NCBI GenBank assembly: GCA_025360685.1
Contig: JANYBR010000343.1
Location: 1 to 9,457 of the forward strand
Direction: 5' to 3'
Source of the DNA: Pseudomonadota bacterium
Lineage (GTDB): Bacteria; Pseudomonadota; Alphaproteobacteria; Micropepsales; Micropepsaceae
DNA: 9,457 nucleotides
How positions within the stretch are numbered: position 1 is the stretch's first letter; each line of letters opens with the position of its first letter. The position numbers and the translations under genes were made by a program. The notes beneath the pieces were generated by a model that was not told the origin of the DNA, did no database searches, and saw only the letters and a list, made by a program, of their open reading frames with translations. Positions 1 to 7,432 of the stretch are shown piece by piece.

Positions 1-187
1 ATTTGTGGTCGGCGACATTGGTCGGCAACGCCAGCATCGCCCCGTCCGGCGCGAGTGACGCTGTTTCCTGCAGCGCATCGGCGCGGCGCCCGGCCAGCAC
101 AACCCCATAGCCATCGCGGGCAAAAGCCAGTGCCACAGCACGTCCGATGCCGCTGCCGGCGCCGGTAACCAAAGCAATCCGTTGCAT
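1..187 (-). CDS. Short-chain dehydrogenase/reductase (SDR), N-terminal part only
   Basis: The gene runs leftward out of the window, so only the first 62 residues are visible. They begin MQRIALVTGAGSGIGRAVAL and carry the SDR cofactor signature TGxxxGIG (residues 8-14), followed by an alpha-helix and beta-strand ending in GRR. The GRR suggests NADP preference (inference). The later NxD-like position reads TNVADH, as in classical SDRs of about 250 residues. Two in-frame ATGs exist, at 196 and 187. An AAGGAG at 202-197 touches the first and sits 9 nt from the second, so 187 is preferred. Substrate cannot be told because the catalytic YxxxK and substrate loop lie outside. It is divergent from the gene at 269 across about 80 nt. 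Confidence 0.9.
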   Translation of the reverse strand, partial: MQRIALVTGAGSGIGRAVALAFARDGYGVVLAGRRADALQETASLAPDGAMLALPTNVADHK

Positions 188-268
188 GAAAGCCATCTCC
201 TTCGCAGAGCGGGATTCTGCCACAAATAGCCGCTAGAGTGTTCCGATAAGGTCTGGGGGAGGATCGGC

Positions 269-946
269 GTGGAACTATTGTGGTGGATTGCACCGGCAGC
301 GGTGGCGATATTCGGCGTACTGTTCATTCTGAGCGGTACTGGACACTTGTTCGGAGGCCGCTTCGGCCGCGCCAGCCGGCACATGATCGGCGGCACGGGC
401 GCGACAGCCATCGGACTGGCGCTCAGCCTCGTTGCCCTCAACACGCAACTGTTCGCGCGCCTGACGCATGAAGGCGCGGTGGCGAACGTGATCGTCAAGT
501 CAATCGACCCGGCGCAGGGCAAATATCTGGTGACTCTGCGCAGGCTCGACGGGCAGATTCCCGATCAGAGTTGCTCATTGCAGGGCGACCAATGGCTGAT
601 CGGCGGCGAAGTGCAAAAGTGGAAACCCTGGGCCAACGTGCTCGGACTCGATGCGACCTATTCGCTCGACCAGATCTCCAACAAATATTTCACCGCCGAA
701 CGTGGCAGCGGCAAGCTGATCACCGCCTGCGATCTGAAGGGCACGCCGGAGGTCAACAGATATGTTCCCGATACCTGGCTGCCCTGGCTGCTCGATCATT
801 TCTATACCGCGGATCGCCGTTTTGGTTCGGCCAACTACATGCCGCTCGCCGACGGCGCGGTGTACAAGATCGTGATCACGCAATCCGGCTTCAACGCAGA
901 GCCGCAGAACGATACCGCCAAGGCGGCCAACACTGCTCAGCACTAG
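269..946 (+). CDS. Small membrane protein of unknown function
   Basis: A 225-residue protein starting at GTG, with a strong GGGGGAGGA 5 nt upstream (255-263). Two hydrophobic segments are visible (about residues 4-25 and 38-62), then a soluble part of about 160 residues, probably extracytoplasmic. The soluble part has aromatic-rich stretches such as KWKPWANVLGLDATY (117-131) and GSANYMPLADGAVYK (186-200). From memory, proteins of this pattern are sometimes labelled 'cation/multidrug efflux pump', but nothing here resembles an RND or MFS pump and I do not endorse that name. No catalytic motif is recognised; two cysteines (102, 154) could form a disulfide. The stop codon overlaps the stop of the convergent transporter gene. 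Function unknown. Confidence 0.8.
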   Translation: MELLWWIAPAAVAIFGVLFILSGTGHLFGGRFGRASRHMIGGTGATAIGLALSLVALNTQLFARLTHEGAVANVIVKSIDPAQGKYLVTLRRLDGQIPDQSCSLQGDQWLIGGEVQKWKPWANVLGLDATYSLDQISNKYFTAERGSGKLITACDLKGTPEVNRYVPDTWLPWLLDHFYTADRRFGSANYMPLADGAVYKIVITQSGFNAEPQNDTAKAANTAQH

Positions 947-2361
947 TGCAAGGTTTCGGGCGCCAGCGCGACATGCGGCGTGGTTGCGGTCACGCTCGAC
1001 AGAATTGGCGCTTCGTCGAGCGCGGCGTCGCGTGCATCAAGCTGGGCGCGGACCCCGGCGTGGCGTTTCGCGTCCAGTTTCCAGCCGACCACGCACACGC
1101 CGCCCAGCATGACAAAGACAATGGGGCCGGAAAGAAACACCCACTGCAGTCCAGCGAGCGCCGCCGCCGTATTAAGCGCGCCCTCAACCGCATTGAAGCC
1201 AATGCGAGATAGCAGCCTGTAAGTTACACCGATGGCGAGGGCAGCCGCGATCTTGGAGGCAAATGTCAGAACGGCGTAGAGCAGGCTGATGCGTTCCTTG
1301 CCCTGATGCAGGCGAATCTCATCACCGACATCTGCCATCATCGCATTGATCATCAGTCCGAAGCCGGCCGCCATGAAACCGCACCACAGCATCACAGGCG
1401 CGGCAGCGAGCACATTGCCCACAGGAACCACGAAGACGCCGAAGAGGCCGAACGAGAAGGCCGAGGTCGTTGCGATCAAAGTCTGGTGCTTTCCGAAGCG
1501 CATCGCCGCGCGCGCCGTGAGAGGCGCGCCGACGACGCCCGACAGGATGTAGACGAGAAGTAAAATCGTCGCCTGTTCGGTGCTGAAGCCGCGCACATCC
1601 TTGAAATAGAACAGGTACATCGCGCTCATCCAGCCCGGACCCAGCGTCAGTGCCATCTGGCAAAAAAACAGGCGGATGACTTCGGGTTTGATGACGATGT
1701 CGAGATAGTCGCGCAACACAAAGTGCGGACGGAGGTTCTGGTTGATGCGTTCCGGCGTGCGCCAGACGGCGAGGCCAACGCTGACCGGCGCAATCGCGAT
1801 GACGAACCATCCCATCGCCTGGACGCCCTGATCGCTGTTCAATCCGAATGACGAGGCGAAGATCGGTATGAGCAAGGTGACGACTGCGGCGACCACGCCG
1901 ACCGCGGTCAGGATGCCGAATACGCGCGAGCGCTCATGATACTGCGTCGCCAATGTCGCGCTCCAGGCCGACTGCGCGAGGGCAAGGATCGAATTGCCCA
2001 GATAAAGTACGAACAGCCAAATCAGCAGATAGGTGACGCCGATTCCGCTCGGCGCCATGAACAACATGTAGACCGCCAGCATCAGAACCGGCACGCCGGC
2101 GGAAAGCCAGACGCGATAGCGGCCGAACGGCGTGCGGGTGCGATCCATCGTCAGGCCCAGTACCGGATCCACAAACAGGTCGATGAGCCGCACCGAGGCC
2201 CACGCAAGACTGATCGCCGTGAGCGCCACGCCGAGATGGCCCGCAAGGTAGGGCGGCAGATAGACGAACAGCGCGACGCCAAGCGCGGAGACCGGCAACG
2301 TCCCAACCGAAAAGGTGATGATCGAAACGAGCGAGAGTTTTTGTTCGGCCTGCCCACTCAT
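943..2361 (-). CDS. GPH-family (MFS_2) sugar/cation symporter
   Basis: A 472-residue protein with about 12 hydrophobic helices and a polar C-terminal tail of about 45 residues. It belongs to the glycoside-pentoside-hexuronide:cation symporter group. The N-terminal half carries RLIDLFVDPVLG (58-69), where D61 and D65 match the spacing of the two cation-site aspartates of MelB. This is followed by DRTRTPFGRYRVW (73-85), the typical loop between helices 2 and 3. The C-terminal half has ADVGDEIRLHQGKERISLLYA (343-363), another usual family motif. It starts 13 nt after the Mur ligase stop with GAGGA overlapping that stop, so the two are probably co-transcribed. Substrate is not deducible from sequence. 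The context of a Mur ligase and LdcA makes a cell-wall sugar or muropeptide possible (inference). Confidence 0.88.
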   Translation of the reverse strand: MSGQAEQKLSLVSIITFSVGTLPVSALGVALFVYLPPYLAGHLGVALTAISLAWASVRLIDLFVDPVLGLTMDRTRTPFGRYRVWLSAGVPVLMLAVYMLFMAPSGIGVTYLLIWLFVLYLGNSILALAQSAWSATLATQYHERSRVFGILTAVGVVAAVVTLLIPIFASSFGLNSDQGVQAMGWFVIAIAPVSVGLAVWRTPERINQNLRPHFVLRDYLDIVIKPEVIRLFFCQMALTLGPGWMSAMYLFYFKDVRGFSTEQATILLLVYILSGVVGAPLTARAAMRFGKHQTLIATTSAFSFGLFGVFVVPVGNVLAAAPVMLWCGFMAAGFGLMINAMMADVGDEIRLHQGKERISLLYAVLTFASKIAAALAIGVTYRLLSRIGFNAVEGALNTAAALAGLQWVFLSGPIVFVMLGGVCVVGWKLDAKRHAGVRAQLDARDAALDEAPILSSVTATTPHVALAPETLH

Positions 2362-2374
2362 ACGTCAGCCATCC

Positions 2375-3781
2375 TCATCGCGAACCAAGCCTCGACACCA
2401 GTTCGCCGGCAAACTGCGACAGCGTGTCGTCGCGTGCGCCCATGACCACAATCCTGTCGCCGGGCCTTGCCATCTCGACCAACACGTCGCCGCACTGCGC
2501 GCGGTCAGGAAAGACATGGGCGTCGCGGCCAGCCGCTGCAACACCCCTGACGATATCGACGCTGGAAACGCTGCGGTCCGTGGTGCCGCCGAAATAGACC
2601 GGCTCGGGCATGATGAGAACGTCGTCACGAGCTAGATTTTGTGCAAAACACGCGATGAATTGATCCTTCATCAGGCGCAGTGGCCCGAAGCCATGCGGCT
2701 GGAACATGACCAGCAGGCGGCCCGGGAAATCGTGCAAAGTAGCCAGGGTCGCTGCGATCTTGTCGGGATTGTGCGCGAAGTCGTCGATCACGATGACGCC
2801 GTTCGCGGTGCCGACGGTTTCCAGCCGGCGCCGCACGCCCGTGAACGGGCCGAGCGCATCAGCCGCTTCCTGCAGCGACACTCCTGCAGCGCGCGCGGCC
2901 CCCAGCGCGGCCAGCGCGTTGGAAACATTGTGCCGCCCGGGAACGCGCAAGCGCAGCTTTACGGGTGACGCTGCGTTGCGTTCGCTGACATCGAAGACGA
3001 CACCGTCCGGTAGCGCTTGGATGGCACTGGCGAGCAGATGCGCCTTGGGATTGGAGAGGCTGTACGTCAACACTCGCGTTGCCGGCAGGACTGCCGCCAG
3101 CGCCTCGGTCTCCGCATTGTCCAGGTTGAGCACGGCGAGTTCGGACTTGGCGACGAAGGCTTGAAACAGCGCTCGCAGCTCTTCCATCGATTTGTGATCC
3201 AGCGAAACATTGTTGACGACGGCAACCCTTGGACTGTAGCGCGCGATTGAGCCATCGCTCTCGTCGACCTCGCTGACAAACAGATCGCTCTTGCCCACCA
3301 GCGCGCTGGCGAACGGTGCGTCTGGCGTGGCGAAGTTCGTCATCACGGCACCGTTCATGACGGTGGGATCGCGGCCGGTGGCGTGCAAGATCCAACCGAT
3401 CATCGCTGTAGTCGTCGACTTGCCGCTGGTACCCGCAACACCAATGGCATTGGGCGCCTCGTTGAACAGTTCGGCCAGGAGTTCTGCGCGCAGCATCAGG
3501 CGGGCACCGATCCTGTGCGCCGCCTGCACGTCGGGGATTGTGTTTTCCACCGCAGCCGAGCTGACGACGATCGTGTGCGGGCTGCTGACACCGGAGCCGT
3601 CCTGGGCGAAGAGTTCGATGCCGTTGGCGCGCAGGAAATCGAACTTCAACGCCAGGCGGCCCTGATCGAGCGCGCGGTCCGATCCGGACACCTTTGCGCC
3701 GCGCGCACGCAGGATCAGCGCCAGGGGCAGCATCCCGCTACCGCCGATGCCGCAAAAGAAATAAGGCCTGTCTGGATGCAT
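2375..3781 (-). CDS. Mur ligase family protein, MurC/Mpl-like
   Basis: A 468-residue ATP-dependent ligase with the three-domain Mur layout. An N-terminal UDP-sugar-binding fold shows GIGGSGM (11-17) and VSGSD (31-35). The central ATPase has P-loop GTSGKSTTT (117-125), EVDESDGS (171-178) and LDHKS (194-198). The C-terminal ligase domain has PGRHNVSNALAA (281-292), TGVRRRLE (314-321) and DDFAHNPDK (333-341). The beginning and the DESD motif are MurC-like. The RRRLE and DDFAHNP region resembles Mpl, which joins the tripeptide L-Ala-D-Glu-mDAP to UDP-MurNAc in wall recycling. The usual GTHGKT and QPHRYTR of MurC are replaced by GTSGKS and QPHGFGPLR (361-369). A solitary copy beside ldcA, outside a division/wall cluster, favours recycling over the essential MurC step (inference). 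Confidence 0.85.
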   Translation of the reverse strand: MHPDRPYFFCGIGGSGMLPLALILRARGAKVSGSDRALDQGRLALKFDFLRANGIELFAQDGSGVSSPHTIVVSSAAVENTIPDVQAAHRIGARLMLRAELLAELFNEAPNAIGVAGTSGKSTTTAMIGWILHATGRDPTVMNGAVMTNFATPDAPFASALVGKSDLFVSEVDESDGSIARYSPRVAVVNNVSLDHKSMEELRALFQAFVAKSELAVLNLDNAETEALAAVLPATRVLTYSLSNPKAHLLASAIQALPDGVVFDVSERNAASPVKLRLRVPGRHNVSNALAALGAARAAGVSLQEAADALGPFTGVRRRLETVGTANGVIVIDDFAHNPDKIAATLATLHDFPGRLLVMFQPHGFGPLRLMKDQFIACFAQNLARDDVLIMPEPVYFGGTTDRSVSSVDIVRGVAAAGRDAHVFPDRAQCGDVLVEMARPGDRIVVMGARDDTLSQFAGELVSRLGSR

Positions 3782-3789
3782 GGCCGGAA

Positions 3790-3816
3790 GCTATAAGCCG
3801 AAGGGCGGCGTGACAA
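3790..3816 (-). promoter_or_regulatory. Possible promoter for the Mur ligase-transporter pair
   Basis: Within the 47-nt divergent gap the leftward strand shows TTGTCA (3816-3811) and TATAGC (3795-3790) separated by 15 nt, a short spacer. If used, transcription would begin within a few bases of the ligase ATG at 3781. No Shine-Dalgarno-like sequence precedes that ATG, so a leaderless or nearly leaderless message would fit. This rests on motif resemblance alone. Confidence 0.3.
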
Positions 3817-3828
3817 GCGAAGGGGCGG

Positions 3829-4674
3829 ATGCACAAGAACAAAGTAAAAGTCGGCGTCGTCGCGCCCGCTTCGCGTTTGGAAGCGGCGACAGCGGAGCGC
3901 GTGTCGATGCTCGCCGCCACCGCGTTCGCAGACCGCGCCGAACTTGTCTTCCATCCGCAATGCTTCCTGTCGTCGGGTCACTTTGCCGGCAAAGACGAGG
4001 AACGGGCCGCGGCGTTTCTGGAGTTCGCCAACGACGACAGTTTCTCAGCCGTGTGGTTCGCCCGCGGCGGCTATGGTGCCGGGCGCATCGCTGAGAAAGT
4101 TTTGGCCGGCCTCTCCGGCGCGGCGAAGAACAAGATCTACTTTGGCTACAGCGACGGGGCTTTTCTGCTCGCCGGCCTCTATCGCAAGGGATATCGCGCG
4201 ACCCACGGACCAATTCCGCACGACATCAGGCGCGAACGCGGCGAAGAAGCTGTCATGCGCGCGCTGTCGTTCCTGGTTGATCGCTCCGCCGCAACATTGG
4301 AGCCGACGATCGACGGCAAGCATCCGACGGCAGCCTTCAACCTCACGATCCTCAGCCATCTGATCGGGACGCAGTTCCTGCCCGACCTTTCCGGCCACGT
4401 CGTGATGCTGGAGGAAGTGTCCGAGCATCTATACGCCATCGACCGGGCGATGTTTCACATCACGGAGATCGAAGCAATTCGGCGCCTGGCCGGCATCCGG
4501 CTTGGCCGCTGCAGCGACGTGCCGCTCAACGATCCGGAATTTGGCCATACACCCGAACAGATCGTACAGCACTGGTGCGAGCGTTCCGGCATTGCCTATC
4601 TCGGGCGCGCCGATATCGGTCATGACGCGGACAACAAGGTCGTCCCCTTCGGTCTTCTGCGGGATTTCGTCTGA
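3829..4674 (+). CDS. ldcA: LD-carboxypeptidase (peptidase S66)
   Basis: A 281-residue cytoplasmic serine peptidase. The family removes the terminal D-Ala from murein tetrapeptides during peptidoglycan recycling. The S66 signatures are in order: VGVVAPAS near the N-terminus (8-15), ARGGYGAGRI (78-87), and the nucleophile in FGYSDG (S108). Next come MLEEVSEHLYAIDR (193-206), with the catalytic Glu at 195 or 196, and IGHDADNKVVPFG (263-275), with H265 completing the triad. There is no signal peptide. The protein ends only a few residues after the PFG motif, slightly shorter than the roughly 300 residues common in the family. Start ATG has AAGGGG a few bases upstream. It is divergent from the Mur ligase and overlaps the next gene as TGATG, implying coupled translation. 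Confidence 0.93.
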   Translation: MHKNKVKVGVVAPASRLEAATAERVSMLAATAFADRAELVFHPQCFLSSGHFAGKDEERAAAFLEFANDDSFSAVWFARGGYGAGRIAEKVLAGLSGAAKNKIYFGYSDGAFLLAGLYRKGYRATHGPIPHDIRRERGEEAVMRALSFLVDRSAATLEPTIDGKHPTAAFNLTILSHLIGTQFLPDLSGHVVMLEEVSEHLYAIDRAMFHITEIEAIRRLAGIRLGRCSDVPLNDPEFGHTPEQIVQHWCERSGIAYLGRADIGHDADNKVVPFGLLRDFV

Positions 4675-5465
4675 TGCAAATCGCGAGGCTTCTGATCCAG
4701 AACGCGGTCATCGTCGCGCTGTGCTTCGCCGCTCTGTGGTTGATCGCGCTGCGCCTCAAGGATGTGAGTTTTGTCGATTCCTGGTGGGCGCTGGGCATGG
4801 TGGTTTTGGCCTGGTCGAGTTTTTTCGCCACCGGCGCGCCAACGCCGCGCAAAATGTTGCTGCTTGTCCTCTGTTCGGCATGGGGATTGCGGCTGGGCGG
4901 CTATCTGCTGTGGCGCTGGCGCAGGAACGGACCGGACCGCCGCTACCAGACCATGCTCGGCAAGGCGCAAAGCGAACGCGGCATCAGCTTCGCGCGCGGT
5001 GCGTTGCAACTGGTGTTCGCGTTGCAGGGGCCGTTGCAGTTCATCGTGGCCCTGCCCGTTCAGCTTGGCCAGATCGGCGGCGGTGCGGTCGGCCTGCTCG
5101 GGTTCGCCGGCGCCACCTTGGCCGTAATTGGAATTCTGTTCGAGACGATCGGCGACTGGCAACTGGTGCGCTTCAAGAGTGAGGTGGCCAACCGCGGGCG
5201 GATTCTGGATACGGGTCTGTGGCGGTTCACGCGGCACCCAAACTATTTCGGCGATTGCTGCGTGTGGTGGGGGCTTTATCTGATCGCCACGGAATCCGGC
5301 GTCGGTCTGTGGGCGCTACCGGGACCGGTGCTGTTGACGGTTCTGCTCACGCGCTGGAGTGGCGTACCGACGGTCGAAGGGCATATGAAACGCAAGCGGC
5401 CGGGCTACGAAGACTATGTCCGCCGCACGCCGGCCTTCGTGCCGTGGCTGCCGAAGCGAAACTAG
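4674..5465 (+). CDS. DUF1295 family membrane protein (steroid 5-alpha-reductase-like)
   Basis: A 263-residue integral membrane protein with about six hydrophobic segments. The diagnostic motif is GLWRFTRHPNYFGD (181-194), followed by helix CCVWWGLYLIA and the C-terminal KRKRPGYEDYVRRTPAFVPWLP (239-260). This is the pattern of DUF1295 proteins, which share the C-terminal fold of steroid 5-alpha-reductases and isoprenylcysteine methyltransferases. The RHPNYFG segment is thought to contribute to cofactor binding in that superfamily. The substrate of DUF1295 proteins is generally unassigned. The ATG overlaps the ldcA stop by one base (TGATG), so the two are almost certainly one transcript. Whether that reflects a shared role in envelope maintenance is unknown. 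Confidence 0.9.
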   Translation: MQIARLLIQNAVIVALCFAALWLIALRLKDVSFVDSWWALGMVVLAWSSFFATGAPTPRKMLLLVLCSAWGLRLGGYLLWRWRRNGPDRRYQTMLGKAQSERGISFARGALQLVFALQGPLQFIVALPVQLGQIGGGAVGLLGFAGATLAVIGILFETIGDWQLVRFKSEVANRGRILDTGLWRFTRHPNYFGDCCVWWGLYLIATESGVGLWALPGPVLLTVLLTRWSGVPTVEGHMKRKRPGYEDYVRRTPAFVPWLPKRN

Positions 5466-5487
5466 ACGTGCGTTTCCTTGTTCCTCC

Positions 5488-5511
5488 AAAAACATAAGGC
5501 GGCTCTGCCTT
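5488..5511 (-). terminator. Probable intrinsic terminator of the PAS gene
   Basis: On the leftward strand a hairpin AAGGC-AGAGCC-GCCTT (5511-5496) lies 15 nt past the stop of the PAS gene and is followed by ATGTTTTTGG, giving a five-T run (5492-5488). The stem is only 5 bp, so it is of modest strength. In the rightward direction there is no T run, so it is not a clear terminator for the ldcA-DUF1295 operon. Confidence 0.5.
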
Positions 5512-5525
5512 CGACCGCGCCGACG

Positions 5526-6026
5526 CTAGCGGAGGACGCTTTGTCCGGTAGCGAAATCGAATTTGATACCACCCAGGACCATTGTTACGGCACCGGCGTC
5601 GGAAGACATCGGCAAGTAGCAGGCTTCAAAGTTTCGATAAGACTTTTCCAGGTGCCAGAACGCCTTCCCGGACCGAAATAGCGGGGCTCGCGTTTCAAGA
5701 ACCTTGGTCAGAATGAAGTTCATCATTGCGGCAGCATCGTCAGGCATGCCGATCGTCGCGGACTGCCCCGTATTGTTACGCCCGACGAAGCGAACGATGT
5801 GTTCACCGACCAAACGAATCACATAGGGGCCACCGACCGCTTCTGCGTTCCAGATCATCACATCCGGCAACAACGCCTTGATCTCCGATGGCCGGATGTC
5901 GGCCCGCGCGGGCACGGTCTTTGTGCCGCGCTTACTCACCCAGTACTCCCAAAGACGAACGAGGTCAGGGTGACGAGGAGCTTCAAGGAAAACGGGGAGC
6001 TGTAGCGTCCCCTCGGTACTAGCCAT
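5526..6026 (-). CDS. PAS domain protein (PAS_5 type)
   Basis: A 166-residue soluble protein consisting of a single PAS_5-like domain. The characteristic order is visible: LVRLWEYWVSKRG (22-34), PARADIRPSEIKALLPDVMIWN (39-60), then YVIRLVGEHIVRFVGRNNTG (68-87) and a C-terminal sheet ending TMVLGGIKFDF (148-158). Such stand-alone proteins are common in Alphaproteobacteria and are presumed sensory or regulatory. There is no attached kinase, cyclase or DNA-binding domain, so any output must come through a partner. The ATG at 6026 has no good Shine-Dalgarno sequence, but the family N-terminus begins close to here. It stands alone between the ldcA operon (convergent) and the upstream hydrolase (same strand, 167 nt away). 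Ligand unknown. Confidence 0.87.
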   Translation of the reverse strand: MASTEGTLQLPVFLEAPRHPDLVRLWEYWVSKRGTKTVPARADIRPSEIKALLPDVMIWNAEAVGGPYVIRLVGEHIVRFVGRNNTGQSATIGMPDDAAAMMNFILTKVLETRAPLFRSGKAFWHLEKSYRNFEACYLPMSSDAGAVTMVLGGIKFDFATGQSVLR

Positions 6027-6039
6027 TTTTTGATCTGGT

Positions 6040-6074
6040 GGTCAGGTTTCCGGTACTCGACTGACCGAACCTGA
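6040..6074. repeat. Nested inverted repeats upstream of the PAS gene
   Basis: Two overlapping inverted repeats occupy this short stretch. GGTCAG (6040-6045) pairs with CTGACC (6061-6066), and TCAGGTT (6042-6048) pairs with AACCTGA (6068-6074). Because the left arms overlap, the two pairings exclude each other. The element lies 14-48 nt upstream of the PAS gene ATG. That is where an operator or a 5' leader structure would sit, but it could also be accidental. Confidence 0.35.
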
Positions 6075-6193
6075 TTCGCCTCGCTTCGACAAGGTCACTT
6101 TCATCCATCGGGGCCCTCAAAGAGAGATCAGGACTTTCCGTAGGCACGCGGCTATGACCCGATAACGCCAAACAGTCAAAAGTTGAAAAGCCG

Positions 6194-7420
6194 TCAGCGC
6201 AGCTGAACCGATGCCAGAGAGTGAAACTGCACGATCGCGTCGAACACGCCCAGACCAATGACATTGGCGATCTGTTCCAACTCAACGACGTTGTGCGCCA
6301 GAAAGATCATCACGGAACGGTTGGTAGGATCGGCCTGCCACCAGCCACCGAACGCGCCGGGCCAACCTACTGTGCCGACACCACCGCGGCCGCGCAGCGG
6401 TGACACCGTTACGGGGTCAAGCACCACTGCGACTCCCAAGCCGAAACCGTGCCCGGATGCGAAGACTGGCATCCCCATCATCCGTGCCCCGATGCGTTGG
6501 CTCTCGCTCAACCGGTTGGTGGTCATCAGGGCAAGTGTCTCGGGTTTGAGCAGCCGCTCGCTTCCGACTTGGCCCGCGCCCACGAACATTCGGGCGAATG
6601 CCAGATAATCGTCGACGGTCGACCACAATCCCTGACCGCCGGAAACGTACTCCATGTCCTCGGGCCGTTCGGCCATCGTCGAGCCACCCGCCGCCGTGAG
6701 CCTCGCCGTAAGTTTGCCAGATTCGTCGAAGCCATATAGCCGCGCTCGGCGATCGTGTTTTGCTTTCGGCACCGTAAAGCCGGTGTCCTTCATTCCCAAA
6801 GGAGCGAACACCCGTCGCGCGAGCACTTCGCCGAGCGGAGCGTCTTCGATTCGTGCGATCAGCAGCCCGAGAAGATCGGTCGAGTGACTATAGTGGAAAG
6901 CTGCGCCGGGCTGGTCGATGAGCGGCAGACCGGCAAGCCCGGAGATCCAGTCGTCGGGTGACACCGTGCTGTCGATATCTCCACCAAGCGTCTTCGCGTA
7001 GGCCTTGGCGATAGGACCGCTATGAAAATCGCCAATGGTCAGGCCCGACCTGTGCGTCAGCAAGTCTTCAAAGGTGATCGACCGCTCAGCCGGAACAGTA
7101 TCGTCGAGCGGGCCGTCCGGCGTCCGCAGAACACGCATGTGCTCAAATTCCGGTGCCCAACGCGCAATCGGATCGTCCAGCGCGAGCCTCCCTTCCTCGA
7201 GCAGCATGAGCGCCACCGCCGACGTGATCGGTTTGGTCATCGAGGCGATGCGAAAAATCGTGTCGCGCTCGACGGGCAGCTTGGCGTCGACGTCGCGCCA
7301 GCCGGCGCATCGGACCTGTGCAACGTCCCCCTCCCGCCAGACCAGCGTGGCCGCGCCTGCCAGTTCGCCAGCATCGACATAGGCTTCGATGGCGGCCACG
7401 ATCGGATCTGAAGTAGACAC
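6194..7420 (-). CDS. Serine beta-lactamase-fold hydrolase (class C / family VIII esterase-like)
   Basis: Placed from the GTG at 7420, this gives a 408-residue protein. It carries the catalytic tetrad SMTK (S60, K63), the tyrosine motif YSH (177-179), and in place of KTG the segment GWPGAFGGWWQADP (352-365). GGxGTxGWxGAFGG is typical of esterases and penicillin-binding-protein-like hydrolases such as EstB rather than true AmpC. A family motif LLTHRSGLT (120-128) is also present. No signal peptide is visible, so it is probably cytoplasmic, arguing against a periplasmic drug-resistance enzyme. The start is set by AGAGGAG (7432-7426), 5 nt from GTG. An in-frame TTG at 7471 would add 17 residues without homology-like features. 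Natural substrate unknown. Confidence 0.88.
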   Translation of the reverse strand: MSTSDPIVAAIEAYVDAGELAGAATLVWREGDVAQVRCAGWRDVDAKLPVERDTIFRIASMTKPITSAVALMLLEEGRLALDDPIARWAPEFEHMRVLRTPDGPLDDTVPAERSITFEDLLTHRSGLTIGDFHSGPIAKAYAKTLGGDIDSTVSPDDWISGLAGLPLIDQPGAAFHYSHSTDLLGLLIARIEDAPLGEVLARRVFAPLGMKDTGFTVPKAKHDRRARLYGFDESGKLTARLTAAGGSTMAERPEDMEYVSGGQGLWSTVDDYLAFARMFVGAGQVGSERLLKPETLALMTTNRLSESQRIGARMMGMPVFASGHGFGLGVAVVLDPVTVSPLRGRGGVGTVGWPGAFGGWWQADPTNRSVMIFLAHNVVELEQIANVIGLGVFDAIVQFHSLASVQLR

Positions 7421-7425
7421 ACAAA

Positions 7426-7432
7426 CTCCTCT
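7426..7432 (-). promoter_or_regulatory. Ribosome binding site that sets the hydrolase start
   Basis: AGAGGAG on the leftward strand, 5 nt from the GTG at 7420. It is a near-ideal anti-16S match. It makes GTG-7420 a better start than the upstream in-frame TTG at 7471, which has no comparable site. Confidence 0.7.

Noticed and set aside
571..1212. A 213-codon open frame on the + strand
   Set aside because: It overlaps the small membrane protein and the transporter in other frames, is rich in Arg/Gln/Ala as expected of GC-rich shadow frames, and has no ribosome binding site or family resemblance.
6194..7420. An acquired beta-lactam resistance gene
   Set aside because: The KTG motif is replaced by a GWPGAFGG segment and no signal peptide is visible. 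This fits esterase-like members of the fold better than a periplasmic AmpC.
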